Shown: positions 1 to 10,128 of the stretch, in pieces | How the letters are laid out: every line of letters begins with the position of its first letter | Numbering within the stretch: position 1 is the first letter of the stretch | From: Chlorella sorokiniana | Lineage: Eukaryota > Chlorophyta > Trebouxiophyceae > Chlorellales > Chlorellaceae | Assembly (NCBI GenBank): GCA_025917655.1 | Contig: CP084608.1 | Span: forward strand, 806,001-870,000 | DNA length: 64,000 bases | Reading direction: 5' to 3' | Position numbers and translations under genes: made by a program | The notes under the pieces: model-generated | Told to the model about the DNA's origin: nothing | Seen by the model: only the letters and a program-made list of their open reading frames with translations | Database searches by the model: none

Positions 1-163
1 AAGAAAAAAAGAACAAATCTGCATACCACCCCGTGGCTGCATGCCCCATCTTGCTGTCACATGCGCGTTCGCGCTGCTGTTTGGCTGCCTCATCGGTCAT
101 GATGCTTCGTGGCTTCGGCCTACGCTTCTTGAGATCCCCCACGTCTCAAGTGTAAGAGCACCC

Positions 164-197
<34 letters not shown>
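1..197 (+). mobile_element. 3' tail of a retrotransposed sequence ending in poly(A)
   Basis: The segment ends in 32 A residues (166-197). A TGTAA motif, the usual green algal poly(A) signal, lies at 151-155, about ten bases before the A-run. This is what the 3' end of a reverse-transcribed, polyadenylated RNA looks like. I see no coding frame in 1-165, so it is either the 3' UTR of a LINE or of a processed transcript. The next element begins directly after the last A. Confidence 0.55.
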
Positions 198-204
<7 letters not shown>

Positions 205-1310
205 TGCCCGCTGAGCCCCACTTTGTTTGGCTTGTTTCTAGACGACCTTGAGCAGTGGGTGATGAGTGCGGATGGGGTTGAGCTGCCCACGCTGCGTGGT
301 CACAGGGTCCCACCGTTGTTGTATGCTGACGACTTGCTGATCGTGTCCGTGACCGCAGCTGGGCTCCAAGCACAGCTGGGGGTGCTGGAGCGGTACTTGA
401 GCGTTGGGGCCTGACCGTTAATGTTGAGAAGACCAAGGTGGTGGTCTTCCTCGCCTCTTCTCGCGTGGCGGCGAGGCCAGCACCACGCCTCACGTACCGT
501 GGGGAGCGGCTGGCCACCGCCCCCTCCTTTAGGTACCTTGGGGTGGAGGTACATCAGCTACACGCGATTGGGCCCTTTGCCTGCGCAGAGTTGGGCAAGG
601 CGGGCCCGCGGGCCTTGCACGCCATGCGGCGCAAGCTCTCCCACATTGGCATGTCTGACTTTGGGTTGCAAAGGCGGCTTTGCCAGGCTTTGGTGCTGCC
701 TGTGGTGTCGTACGGCTGCGAGGTGTGGGCGCCGCAGTTCTTGCGAGGGGGTGGGGAGAATGCTTCCGAGCGGCTCTTGCCCTCATTCTTGCGGCACGCG
801 ATGGGGCGCCTGCCGCAAAGCACTCCCGCTCCTGTGGTGCTGGCCGAGGCAGGGTTTTATCCCCTTGCCACTCACTGGGGCAAGCTGGTGACCCGTTTCT
901 GGAACAGGCTGGTGGGCCTCCCAAATACGCGCGTCACCAAGTGGGCGCTCTTTGAGCAGTTAGACCTTTTGCGGGCACATAGTGGGGCAGGATAGTACTT
1001 CCTCCTCCCGCAACCGTACCTGACCGAGGTTGACAACCGTGCGCACATGGCCAGCCTGGCCAGGTTCCGCATGGGCTGTCATTGGTTGCGGGTGGAGACT
1101 AGGAGGCGCGAGGGGTTGGACAGGCCCAACCGGACCTGCCCCCACTACTCGTTGGGTGTGGTGGAGGACGAGCATCACATGGTGTTTGACTGCCCAAAGT
1201 ATGCCCGCTTGCGTGCCGATTACAGTGAGTCCCTTTTTGGGGTCGGTCAGGGTCCGCCCAGCGGTCCGTTGGCGGGGCAAGGAACCTTGGCACAGGTCCT
1301 TGCGCATGAT
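198..1310 (+). mobile_element. 5'-truncated LINE (non-LTR retrotransposon), RT C-terminal half
   Basis: Right after the poly(A) run the frame reads GCPLSPTLFGLFLDD and then YADD (about 322-333), which are conserved palm motifs of non-LTR reverse transcriptases. The thumb region follows (KTKVVVF, FRYLGVEV, PVVSYGCEVWAP). A zinc-finger-like tail with C-P-H, H-H and D-C-P-K lies at about 1137-1200. Several frame changes interrupt it (for example near 405-440 and near 1000), and everything upstream of the B/C motifs is missing, including the endonuclease. It resembles L1-type elements such as Zepp of Chlorella, but I assign only the broad group. The right end meets an antisense Copia-like fragment near 1310. 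Confidence 0.85.
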
Positions 1311-2181
1311 TCGGTGGAAGGCCCGCCAGAAACTGTAAAGCGACTTCCGAGTCCTTTACTTCATCGCCAGCTGCTCGTAGCTGGGTCTGGATCTCCTTTG
1401 CCCGTGCTGCATAGACTGTAAGCGGCTCTGTCGGGCTGAGCTTGAGCTGAGTGAGCTCCCGTCGCAAGATGAGCTTGCGAGCGTTGGTCTTGGCCTCATA
1501 CGTGGTCTTCAGTGTCTTCCACGCACTCTTGGCTGTCGCGCACTGTCCCACCGTTGTCAGGTGATGATCCTTCACGTGCAAGATGATCTGCGCCAGTGCC
1601 CTCTGGTCCCGATCTGAGGAGACGGTGTCCTCCGAGATCGCACTCCAAAGTCCCTTGGAGATGAGCAGCGCACGCATGCGAATGCTCCATGTGGCGTAGT
1701 TGTCCACGTCCAGGCGTTCGACGGTGAGCTTGTCCTCCGCTGCCGTCGCCATGATGTACCGCCTGCTTCAGAGGGATGACGAGATGTCCAAAGCGTGTGC
1801 GTAAGTGCGCCAAGCAGAGGTGAAGGATGTGAGCGCCTTAATTTATGCCCGGCTTGCGTTGGATTCTTCCTTGCCTTTTCTGACTCTTTCACAGTTTGCC
1901 TTGCTTTGCATCCTTGTCATCATGCTTTGCTTGCGTGCTTGCTTGCCATCCCGTGTGCTTGCTGCATCTTGCATCACCTCAGCGCGATGGGGGTGCGCGG
2001 GCCCGGGCTTTGACTCCCGTGCGCTGCTGGCCTGATGAGTTCCCGGTTTCGAGGGCCAGCCAGTTCCCGTCTGGTGGCTTCTTCTGCGGCAGGGATGGGC
2101 CCGTTTGCGTCTCAGCTGCATGGGCCCTATGCCCCGTCCGCGAGGGACAGTGATTGTCCCGAAGGCAGACGTTCAACACGT
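1310..2181 (-). mobile_element. Copia-like LTR retrotransposon fossil: gag plus probable 5' LTR
   Basis: On the minus strand 1752 to about 1310 encodes the N-terminal part of a Copia-type Gag (UBN2-like): an L-x-x-x-N-Y-x-x-W-S start, an L-T-x-L-K-L region and the L-A-G-L-P-P motif typical of that family. Upstream on the same strand, the stretch from about 2181 starts with TGTTGAACG, as many Copia LTRs do, and has an AT-rich TATA-like patch near 1840, so it may be the 5' LTR and leader. The element is truncated: no protease, integrase, RT or second LTR follows, because its 3' side stops against the LINE fragment. The gag frame is still readable over about 145 codons, so the insertion is probably not ancient. 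Confidence 0.75.
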
Positions 2182-2235
2182 GTAACATAACATAACATGA
2201 TCTGCCCAGTTGCCAGCTAGCAGGTGGTGTTGAGC

Positions 2236-2830
2236 TAGACGCCACTCCTGTCACACCTCAAGTCACCAGGGCCCATACCTCGCACCCATGATACCATAGG
2301 CAGCACCAAAGCACGGGAAAGCCTCCTTTGCAACCCAAAAAGTTGGACATGCCTATGTGTGACAGCTTGCGCCGCATGGCGTACAGGGCCACGCGTGTTG
2401 GTAAGCACTCTTTTCACCCCGATTAAAAGCATGTCACCATCAATTTTTTTGGTAAGTAAGTAGGTACTGTCCAATAAGAGGGTGATCTAAAAGGTAGTGA
2501 AACTCCTTTTGCTTGTGAGGAAGGGGATGAAAAATTGGGTGAAAATGGACCAAACTACTAGTGACGAGTGTTGCAAGGCAGAACTGCCGGCGATGGGAAT
2601 CAGTCCCTTGATTGGGGAAATGGGATCCCAGGAAACTAAACTAGTAGGGAAATTATGGTCTAGGAAGCCGATGGATCCAATGGCACCTTTTGCCCAGATC
2701 ACCTTACAACAGGATGGCCAGCCCTGCCTAGCTCGCGGCATGCAACGTTGCGGGCCCAAACACGTGTAGCCGGTGTACCTCCACTCTTCTCGTGCGAGCT
2801 CTTCGACTCCCACCCCAAAGCCTGCCCTCC
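2236..2830 (-). mobile_element. Second LINE fragment, inverted, split by an insertion
   Basis: Read on the minus strand, this stretch closely matches part of the LINE at 198-1310. The region 2830-2711 corresponds to about 530-605 and 2402-2240 to about 610-760, including the shared protein string FGLQRRL. The match is obvious at nucleotide level with scattered substitutions, so both derive from one family. A block of about 307 bases (2403-2710) with no counterpart in the first copy separates the two halves. The fragment is short and non-functional. Confidence 0.75.
2403..2710. mobile_element. Unclassified ~300-bp insertion inside the LINE fragment
   Basis: This block interrupts the inverted LINE fragment exactly where the other copy is continuous. 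It is clearly more AT-rich than its surroundings and contains the tract CAATTTTTTTT near 2438-2450. I could not see convincing terminal inverted repeats, a target-site duplication or coding sequence. It could be a SINE, a small non-autonomous DNA transposon or filler from a deletion event. Confidence 0.45.
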
Positions 2831-3150
2831 ACTCCTATGTATCCCTCACAGTAGCCCGGATCCTTCTTCATGACTACTCTTCCCAATTGTCAATGTTCCT
2901 ACCTCCCCTTGCAGCCCACGCCGACGCCCCCTTCTCTCCCTCCCCCTTGTTTGTGTTGGCCTTTTCTTTCTATGTCGTGTGCCACCCCAGACCTGATGTG
3001 CATATTCGACCAATGGAGCTTGAAAGAGGTTGCTATGAAGTGTAATCTTGTCATGCGTTCAACCAAACAGCATTGTCCAAACACTCCATTGGGGAGGTCA
3101 CAAAAAGCCGGCGCCAAGGCAAGGGCTTTAGACGAATACGGTTGGCCAGT
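2831..3150. other. Gap with no recognised feature
   Basis: Between the inverted LINE fragment and the RNase H-bearing element I see no conserved protein string, no tandem repeat and no clear element boundary. It may hold the 5' end of the next element. Confidence 0.4.
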
Positions 3151-6100
3151 CAGCGGTGCTATATGGTGGAATGGCAGCCGACTGTTACTACAAGCACCAT
3201 ATTGACTTGTACGCGGAACTTGGGTACAAGCCAGTGGATGGCGCCGAGGGAGTCAAGCCCTGCTTTCAGTGGGGCAGGCTGGTGGGTAGGGTCTTGCGAC
3301 GAGTGACATGGCAACCCTCTGAAGAGCCTGTGGAAGGCTTTGAGGAGCGGTTTGGAGAAATAGGTGCCCGCTTGGTGGGAGAGTACCAGCGCCGCAAGGC
3401 GCAAGAGCCCCATGGAAACATCGGCCCTCGAGAGGGGAGGTGCTCGGCTCTCACCCCGCTTGAGCAGCAAGGTGTGGTGCAACCAGCGCCGGTAGGATGG
3501 CAGCTTACCAACTGCGATGCTCTCAGCATGATCGAGCTGAGCAGTGAGCCAGTGCATCCCTAGCTGGATGTCCTTCCTCCTCCCCGGGCACCTGGTTTCT
3601 TCACCCGCGCTGCCGCTGCGGGGGAGGGCGAGTGGTTGGAGCCCGTGGTACATGTGCATCACCCGGATGGGCGCTGGCTGGGCACTGTTACGCGCTCCAG
3701 GGCAGCATTGTTGCGGTATCGGTTTGAGGAGACACAAGCGAGCCAGCCAGGGCTGGCCTCTGAGCTGAAGGCAGGCTCATTTGAGGAGGAACTGGCCCTC
3801 TTGTTGCTGCGTTGGCGGCAAGAAGATGCATCCTTCAAGAAGGACACGCACAAACTGCAACAAGTGCACAGTGCAGCGATGGAATCCGTCGTTCAGGCGG
3901 TTGTTGCAGCTACCGGTGCCGATATCGAACTCTTTGCCTCACCTTTGAACGTGCACGAGTCGATGCCCGCCTATATGAGCTCCCACCCACGTGACCAACT
4001 CTTCGGGCGGGGTACGACGCTTATAGCCGACGATGGACTGGCACATGCTATGCATACCCACCTGAGACGGATCAAGCAATGGAACGTGCAGTACGCTGGG
4101 CTCTAGCCAGCGCACGTGAAGCGCCACCCGCCTGCCCAGTGCTGGTAGTGATGCACCTCCCTTGTGACCGGGCGGCTGGGCACAACCGCTGGCTCGCATA
4201 CCCTGAAGCAGTGCGGCTCGCGGCATACAAGGGTGGTTCGGGCACCCGTGTGCAAGGTGCAACCCATTGGCAAGGCGTCACCCGCTGGGGAGTGACTGAT
4301 CCCACACACCCCGGATATGAGTTGGTGGCAATCGGGAACGAGCTCGGCAAGCGCACACTTTTGCGGCAAGGGCCAGACTTGCAAGCTGCATTTGCCGGGA
4401 TGAGGGACTGGCTGCCGGGCACCTCGAGCGTGCAAATGTGGCCGCTCTCCTCCCGAACTGGGGCGGGCGTCTCGGCGTACTCACTCGACCTCTACAATGC
4501 CGCCCTTGCTCGGCAGGCTGCGGCATGTGTCGGGGTCACTAGGGAGCAGGCGTTGGCGTACAAGCCGCCGAAGAAGCTTCTCGCTGTTCTTTCGGACACA
4601 GGGGATGTCCTCCGCATCCACCTCGGCACCGGCAATGCAGACGTTATCCAAGGATGGTTTGCCAGCCATAGTGCAACTTGCACACCTCGGTACAACTGGC
4701 AGGCTGCCTACTTCACGGATGGTAGCGTGCTCAAGGCTTCGGACGCCCCCAGCCGCAGGGGCAGCAGTTTACTGCGACGCAGCAAGACGGGCGTGGATGG
4801 TCAACCCCAATGGGGAGGGCCCGGCCGACACAATTACTCGTGCCGAGCTGGCAGCCGTACATGAGGTGCTCCACGAGATCTTGCCGCTTCGTGAGGAGGG
4901 CACCATCTTCACTGATAGCGCGGTGGGCATACATCTGGTAGGGCGGGCTGTCCGGCGTCCGCACACGCTTGACATGCACCTACACAAAGAGCTGCTCTTG
5001 AGCATTGCTAGTAAGCTCATTGAGAGAGCGGAGGCAGGGGTGCGGACACACATTCTGAAAGTGAAGGCCCACTCTGGCATCAAGGGCAACGAGGCTGCCG
5101 ATGAGGCGGCCAAGCGGGCCGCTAAAGAGCCTGGCGACTGCGACTTCGTCACCACAGCGCACAGGCCGTTTGCCGGGCAGTGGTGGCCCGCGTTCTATGA
5201 GCCCATGGGCCCTGATGAGGAGGGGCCTGCCCCCTTAGAGCAGTAGCCAACTTGAAGGGCGCCCTTCGCAAACACTTGCATGCGGCGACCCGCCTCGGGA
5301 CCCGCTCCCGAAGGGGTCTACGCCTCAGCGTGGCGAGCGACATATGACGACCCTGACGGCGCTCTGCCGAAGGAGAGCAACGTCATGTGGACATCTAGCA
5401 AAGCGAACGCCTCGGCGATGCGCACCGTGCTTCGGCACAGATACGGACAATTCTGGAACAAGAAGCTGGCTAGACGCCAACGCCGCCCCTACTTTGCACA
5501 CGCTGGGTCCCAACCTGCCTCGGACGATCGCTGTCCCCTTTGCGGTCTCCCTGACTCGTCGGGCCATATCTTGGGGGATGTGAACATCGTCAGATGCGAG
5601 CCATGTACATTGCACGACATGACAAAGCAGTTCGCAGCATTACCAAAGCTTTGCATCGCGGATCCGCTGGGGGATCATACACAGTAATGGACGCCTGTAA
5701 GGAAAGGGACTTGGCAACACATGATGTGGATGCCAAACGGCTGCCGGAGTGGCTCCTCCCGAATGTGGCAAGGGAAGAACGCAGCCGCATGCGGCCTGAC
5801 ATCCTGAGAGTGATCGACCTACCGGCAGCCCCATCCGGCGAGCAGATAGAACGGGCCACGACGTCTAAGCATAGGCACACCGTGCAAATTGTGGAGGTCG
5901 GATACACCGCTGACACAAGGTGGCAGGAAAAACTAAAACAGAAAGAGAGACAACATGAGGCTCTAGAGATCGCGCTGCGGGCGGCAGGTTGGAAGGTAGA
6001 AACGCGCGTCCTAGTGGTGGGTAACACTGGCACTATTTACAAAAGCGGGCTGACGGCCCTCATCCGTTTGGGGCTCCGGAAGATGGAGGCATGTGAACTC

Positions 6101-6200
6101 CTCGGCAAACTCAGCGTGCACTCTGTGCTGGTGGCGCACGACACCAGCATGGCGCGCAGGCGGATGGAAAGGGTGCAAGCGCGGGCGGGGGTAGGGTGAC
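3150..6200 (+). mobile_element. Element with PCIF1-like, RNase H, zinc knuckle and endonuclease segments; no RT seen
   Basis: Four recognisable segments occur in order on the plus strand. At about 3900-4240 is a stretch resembling PCIF1-type cap methyltransferases: F-A-S-P-L-N (near 3935), a later Y-x-S-x-x-P-x-D-x-x-F-G, then a V-L-V-V-M-H-L-P strand and Y-K-G-G-S-G. The family's catalytic N-P-P-F is not recognisable. At about 4715-5130 is RNase H with all four acidic positions (TDGS, RAELAAVHEVL, TDSAVGI, HSGIKGNEAADEAA). At about 5537-5590 is a zinc knuckle (C-P-L-C, G-H, then C/H). At about 5785-6130 is a PD-(D/E)XK-like segment (R-P-D-I, then V-E-V-G-Y and K-x-x-x-K), as in restriction-like endonucleases of R2-type elements. 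No YADD-type RT is visible. The element is broken, with a handful of breaks; its class is uncertain. Confidence 0.6.
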
Positions 6201-6301
6201 AGGTAGCCTAGCGCAACACGCGTCATGGCTAATGCCATGATGCCCACAGGCGCTGAGGGCACTTGAGCCCACGGCGCTTCAACCCACGCCCACGGGCGTA
6301 A

Positions 6302-6321
6302 TTCTTTCTTTCTTTCTTTCT
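6302..6321. repeat. (TTCT)n microsatellite
   Basis: Five tandem TTCT units follow the end of the RNase H-bearing element. It may be part of that element's 3' tail or an ordinary microsatellite. Confidence 0.85.
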
Positions 6322-6366
6322 GTCCAAACACTCACAAACTGCCAAAATGTACGACGCTCGTAGTTG

Positions 6367-8153
6367 TCATTGGGATGTGCTGCCCACGCTTATGGCAGGC
6401 TGCAAGAAGGCCATCGATATTAGGATAGCCTCCTCTGTGCGAATTGTACGGCTACCTTGATCAAAGCAAGTGTTTAAGTACCTGCATTGCAACTCAAACA
6501 AGCGTCACTGCACTGACAGCTTGCCTTTCGCATCAACCGTGTAAAGGCAGACCTGTCAAACAATTCACTGGGGCACGCATGCTTGCCAGCCAACTCGTCA
6601 TTCTTGAGTGCATACTCCAAGCCATGTGGTCCACCAAAAACAATCAACAAGTGCTGAAAGGATCCTAAGTCCAACTCGCAAGATGGCGTACGTGAGCCTC
6701 GCTCTGTGTCACGTGGGAGGTGGGGGAGCAGGATGGGAAGCCAGTGAGCGAGCAAGGCAAACAGGTTACATGCATACCGGTCGAGCGCAACCAACTTCCG
6801 CGGTTGCAAGGTCCAAGCTTTGGCCTTAACTGACCTCATCGTTTGCAAGATCACTATCGCACCTGATGTGCCAACAACAAGATCATATCCGTCTGGGAAT
6901 GGACACTGCTCCAACATGGTTTGCAAGCTCGGGGCAAGGCGGGTGATGTAGCCCCAATATAAACCGGCCTTCTCACGTGGATCTGCAAGGTCATGACAAC
7001 ATTCCTTCGTCTATAGGCCACAAGCATTGCGAGATTGGAAAAAAAGCATTGTTTCCAAGACATATATTTGCAGACGTGATCGTATGGGAAACACAACCAT
7101 TATCCACACCTGTTGGGAGCGCAAGCTGGCCTAAAAGCACATCCTGACCGTGCACGGTTGTAGATTCCGCCTGCTCTCCCATGCTCAGTGTCAAACGCAC
7201 TCCTTGCCGCGCTGCCTGCAGATATTGTGCACAACCACTAATCCACAAAAGCAAAAAGCCCAGCCTTTGAATTTGTTCCACTTGCTATCGCTCAAACAAG
7301 AGTCGCATTGTTGATTTCAAGTCCTTTGCTTGCCTGTGGAATATGCGCATCTTTGTCCAGGCCCACATCCACAAAGAGCCTTCGCCCTTGCCACTGCGGC
7401 GCACCACACCCTCTCGGTAGGGTCCCCACTCTGTTGAGCGGAGGTGGTGTGGGGCATCCAGCGGCGGCAGGACACCAGCGTACTTTAGGTCGGGGTGCAT
7501 GGGTATGAGCGCTCTGCATGGCAAGCACATGCGCAGCGGGTTGATGGTTCCACAAACGGAACACCAGAAGCTTGCTGCGGTAAGCCAAGCCCATCAAGCA
7601 TGCAGGTGGCAAACAATTGCCCCTCACTTTTTCAAGTACTGCGGCGTCTCCATGAACTGCAGCACGCGCGCAAAGAGCGCAGCCGCACTGCTGACATGGC
7701 CAGACTGCTTGCCCGGCACATCATCCAGCACCACCACTTCGTCCACGTTGAAAATGGCTGCGGCGCGCGCGATCTGCCCCGCCAGCAGGGTCGCCAGCTC
7801 CAAGTTTTGAGCGTTTTCTATGCAAGAGGCAGCCACCGCAATGGACACGGTGTAGTGGCGTCCAGGGGGTAGTGTAGGACCTCTGCAATCAGGACTGCAC
7901 ATCGTGTGAGCATTGATAGGAAACGGTGGCAGAGCGCATAGTGCCACAGAGGGCAGCGGCAGCACTGGTGGCGGCTGCCACAGCAGCAACGACATGCATG
8001 TTGCCCAGGCGCAACGTTTGGGATTCACACACTGTCTAAATCACTCGAAGAAGGCACTTACTCCGCCTTGTCTGCACGCTGCGATTTGCTGGGGTGGACA
8101 TCTTCTCCTTCCCGCTGTTTGTCGCGCTTTTTCTCCTTCTTTCCTGACGCCAT
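6367..8153 (-). CDS. SPOUT1: SPOUT1/CENP-32-type RNA methyltransferase
   Basis: This is a SPOUT-fold methyltransferase of the C9orf114/CENP-32 family, which acts on RNA (reported as a uridine methyltransferase) and associates with spindle/centromere functions in animals. The start ATG is at 8153, followed by a Lys/Arg-rich segment. Exons read 8062-8153, 7629-7882, 7334-7512, 7110-7215, 6863-6982, about 6553-6653 and 6367-6481. Signature strings are LAGQIARAAAIFNVDEVVV, MHPDLKYAG, PLDAPHHLR, AGLYWGY, DGYDLVVGTS, IVFGGPHGLE and GSRTIRTEEA, covering the family nearly end to end. One short piece between 6863 and 6653 is unresolved. The frame slips by one base near 7372 in a TTT run. The intron after exon 3 uses a GC donor (7333). 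The gene is head-to-head with RABGGTB, 166 bases apart. Confidence 0.9.
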
Positions 8154-8319
8154 GGCGGCAACGTACACTTAATTGTGTAGGACGAAGCTGCTGAACACAA
8201 GGTAGGGGCATCGCCCTGTCGTACGTAACCTGCCGTACAGAGTGCACTCGTTTTGGGCTGGCGAGATGAACAACAACTCTCCTTGATCAATTGGAGTCGA
8301 CAGTGAGCTTCCTGGCAAC
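8154..8319. promoter_or_regulatory. Short bidirectional 5' region, SPOUT1/RABGGTB
   Basis: Only 166 bases separate the two divergent start codons, so both promoters and both 5' UTRs must lie here or overlap. I see no clear TATA box. Confidence 0.55.
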
Positions 8320-9973
8320 ATGGTGCACCATCTTAGGCGAGACCTGCTGGCGGAGGCTCACGCGCAGTATATCAAGAAGTTTAGCGAGGTGATCGAAGCC
8401 TGCCGCGATCAGCAGTTTCTGCAAGCGACTCCTCCCTTTGTGGGCGTTGTCGATCACACAGGATCGGACAGGAAGTTCGTGCGTATTTCAACCACGTCGC
8501 CTCTGGTTGCGAAGACCCATATCTCCACAACATGTCGGGTTGTGGCTGCCTTCGCAGCCTTCAACCGCCAAACTAGCCGCCCCGCCCTTGCGCAGAACAG
8601 CACCAGCTTCGAGTACTTCGCCACAGAACACTTCCGCATGTCAGGCACATACTGGGGATTGACAGCGCTGCATTTGTTGGGGCGACTGGACAGCATTGAT
8701 GGCGCAAACGTCGTTGCATGGGTGTTGCGCTGCCAACGGGAAAACGGCGGGTTTGGCGGCAGCGAGCGGCATGACGCGCACCTACTGTACACGCTCAGCG
8801 CGCTGCAGATCTTGGCGCTCTACGACAAGCTGGGCTGCGTGGATGCTGAAGCCGTGGCACAATGTGGGTCGCACTGGTCCAACGAGTGAAGATCGTGAGG
8901 AGGCCATGCAAGGATAGTCTGTATGACGCTAGCTTGGTCCTCTGCAGATGTGGCCCAACTACAGCAGCCGGATGGATCTTTTTGGGGAGACGAGTGGGGT
9001 GAGACAGACACACGGTTTTCCTATTGCGCGCTATGCGCGCTTTGGCTGCTCGACCGCTTGGACGCTATCGATGTGGAGGCGGCTGCGCGCTTTGTAGCCA
9101 CTTGCAAAAACTTTGATGGCGGATTTGGCTGCACGCCAGGTGTGGGCAGCATGATGTCCCAAGCTCTGCCCAGCCGTCACCTGTTGGCATCAGGGTGGTC
9201 AGCAGGCTACATCCAGGGTTGCCGCCTTTTGTTGCAGGCAACGAGTCGCATGCGGGGCAGGTGTTCACCTGCGTGGCAGCGCTAGACATTGCTGGGCGGC
9301 TGGATTTGGTGGACGCAGATCTGCTCTGCTGGTGGTGCGCCTGTTGTCGGGCCCATGCGGCCATGCTTGAGTTCCCTGGAGCACGCTCCCTGTACAAGCC
9401 AACCACATGCTTATCCTGTGGGCTGCAACGCAGGCTGTGCGAGCGGCAAACCAGGAGTGGCGGGCTCAACGGGCGCCCTGAGAAGCTGCAGGACGTGTGC
9501 TACTCCTGGTGGTGCCTGTCTGCGCTGTCCATCCTGGGGCGCCTGCACTGGATCGATCAGCAGGCACTCACTGATTTCATCCTGGACTGCCAGGTGTGCA
9601 TTTGTGCGACTGTGTGTTTTTCTAGGGAGGCGCGCTGGGGAGCGAGATTGCGCCAGCGAGCATGCACTGCTGCTATCCCAGGTGCTGTTTGTTCGTGGCC
9701 ATGAGTGGCAGCATGTGGGTATCCTGCATCAGCCCTGCATCACACCACCCCGCATACTCGCAGGACGAGGATGGTGGCGGAATCAGCGACCGCCCTGAGG
9801 ACCAGGTGGATGTGTACCACACCTTCTTCGGCATCGCGGGGCTGGCGCTGATGGGGTGCCCCCACCTGCAGCCCATCGACCCAACTTTTGCGCTGCCGGT
9901 CGAAGTGGTGCAGCGGCTGCGTGCACAACGGCAGGCGCTGCCCGCCCTGGAAGTGCCAGCTGTGAACAGCTAG
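8320..9973 (+). CDS. RABGGTB: Rab geranylgeranyltransferase beta subunit
   Basis: This is the catalytic beta subunit of Rab GGTase, which attaches geranylgeranyl groups to C-terminal cysteines of Rab GTPases, together with the alpha subunit and REP. Six exons (8320-8388, 8596-8863, 8948-9139, 9238-9334, 9434-9593, 9764-9973) join in phase into 331 residues, the same length as the human protein, so this gene is intact. The prenyltransferase beta repeats are plain: [40 protein letters not shown] and the last repeat before [17 protein letters not shown]. Zinc ligands expected for the family are seen: D and C in [16 protein letters not shown] and H in VYHTFFG. The chosen ATG is followed by [10 protein letters not shown], equivalent to the family's N-terminal LLLEKHADYI. 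Confidence 0.95.
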
Positions 9974-10128
9974 GCTTCACTACTGACTGGACGGAATCCC
10001 TTTTGTGATCACTGTTCCTAGCAGATGCAGTTCAAGCAATAACTAGTTATGTTACTCCAGCAGTGGTGACAAGTGCAACAGCACGGTGGTTAGCAGTCAA
10101 GTGAGACGGGTGAGGTGAAGCAAGCGCG
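9974..10128. other. Convergent 3' spacer, RABGGTB/FtsJ gene
   Basis: A 155-base spacer lies between two facing stop codons. It must hold both 3' UTR ends. No clear TGTAA motif was seen on either strand. Confidence 0.5.

Noticed and set aside
1099-1309. Tail of the minus-strand open frame as a continuation of the Copia-like Gag
   Set aside because: Past about 1310 the frame is simply the antisense of the LINE zinc-finger region, so the Gag similarity stops at the junction.
3150-6200. A cellular RNase H gene
   Set aside because: The RNase H is of the type found in retroelements, is followed by a zinc knuckle and nuclease-like segment, and sits in a block of mobile-element debris.
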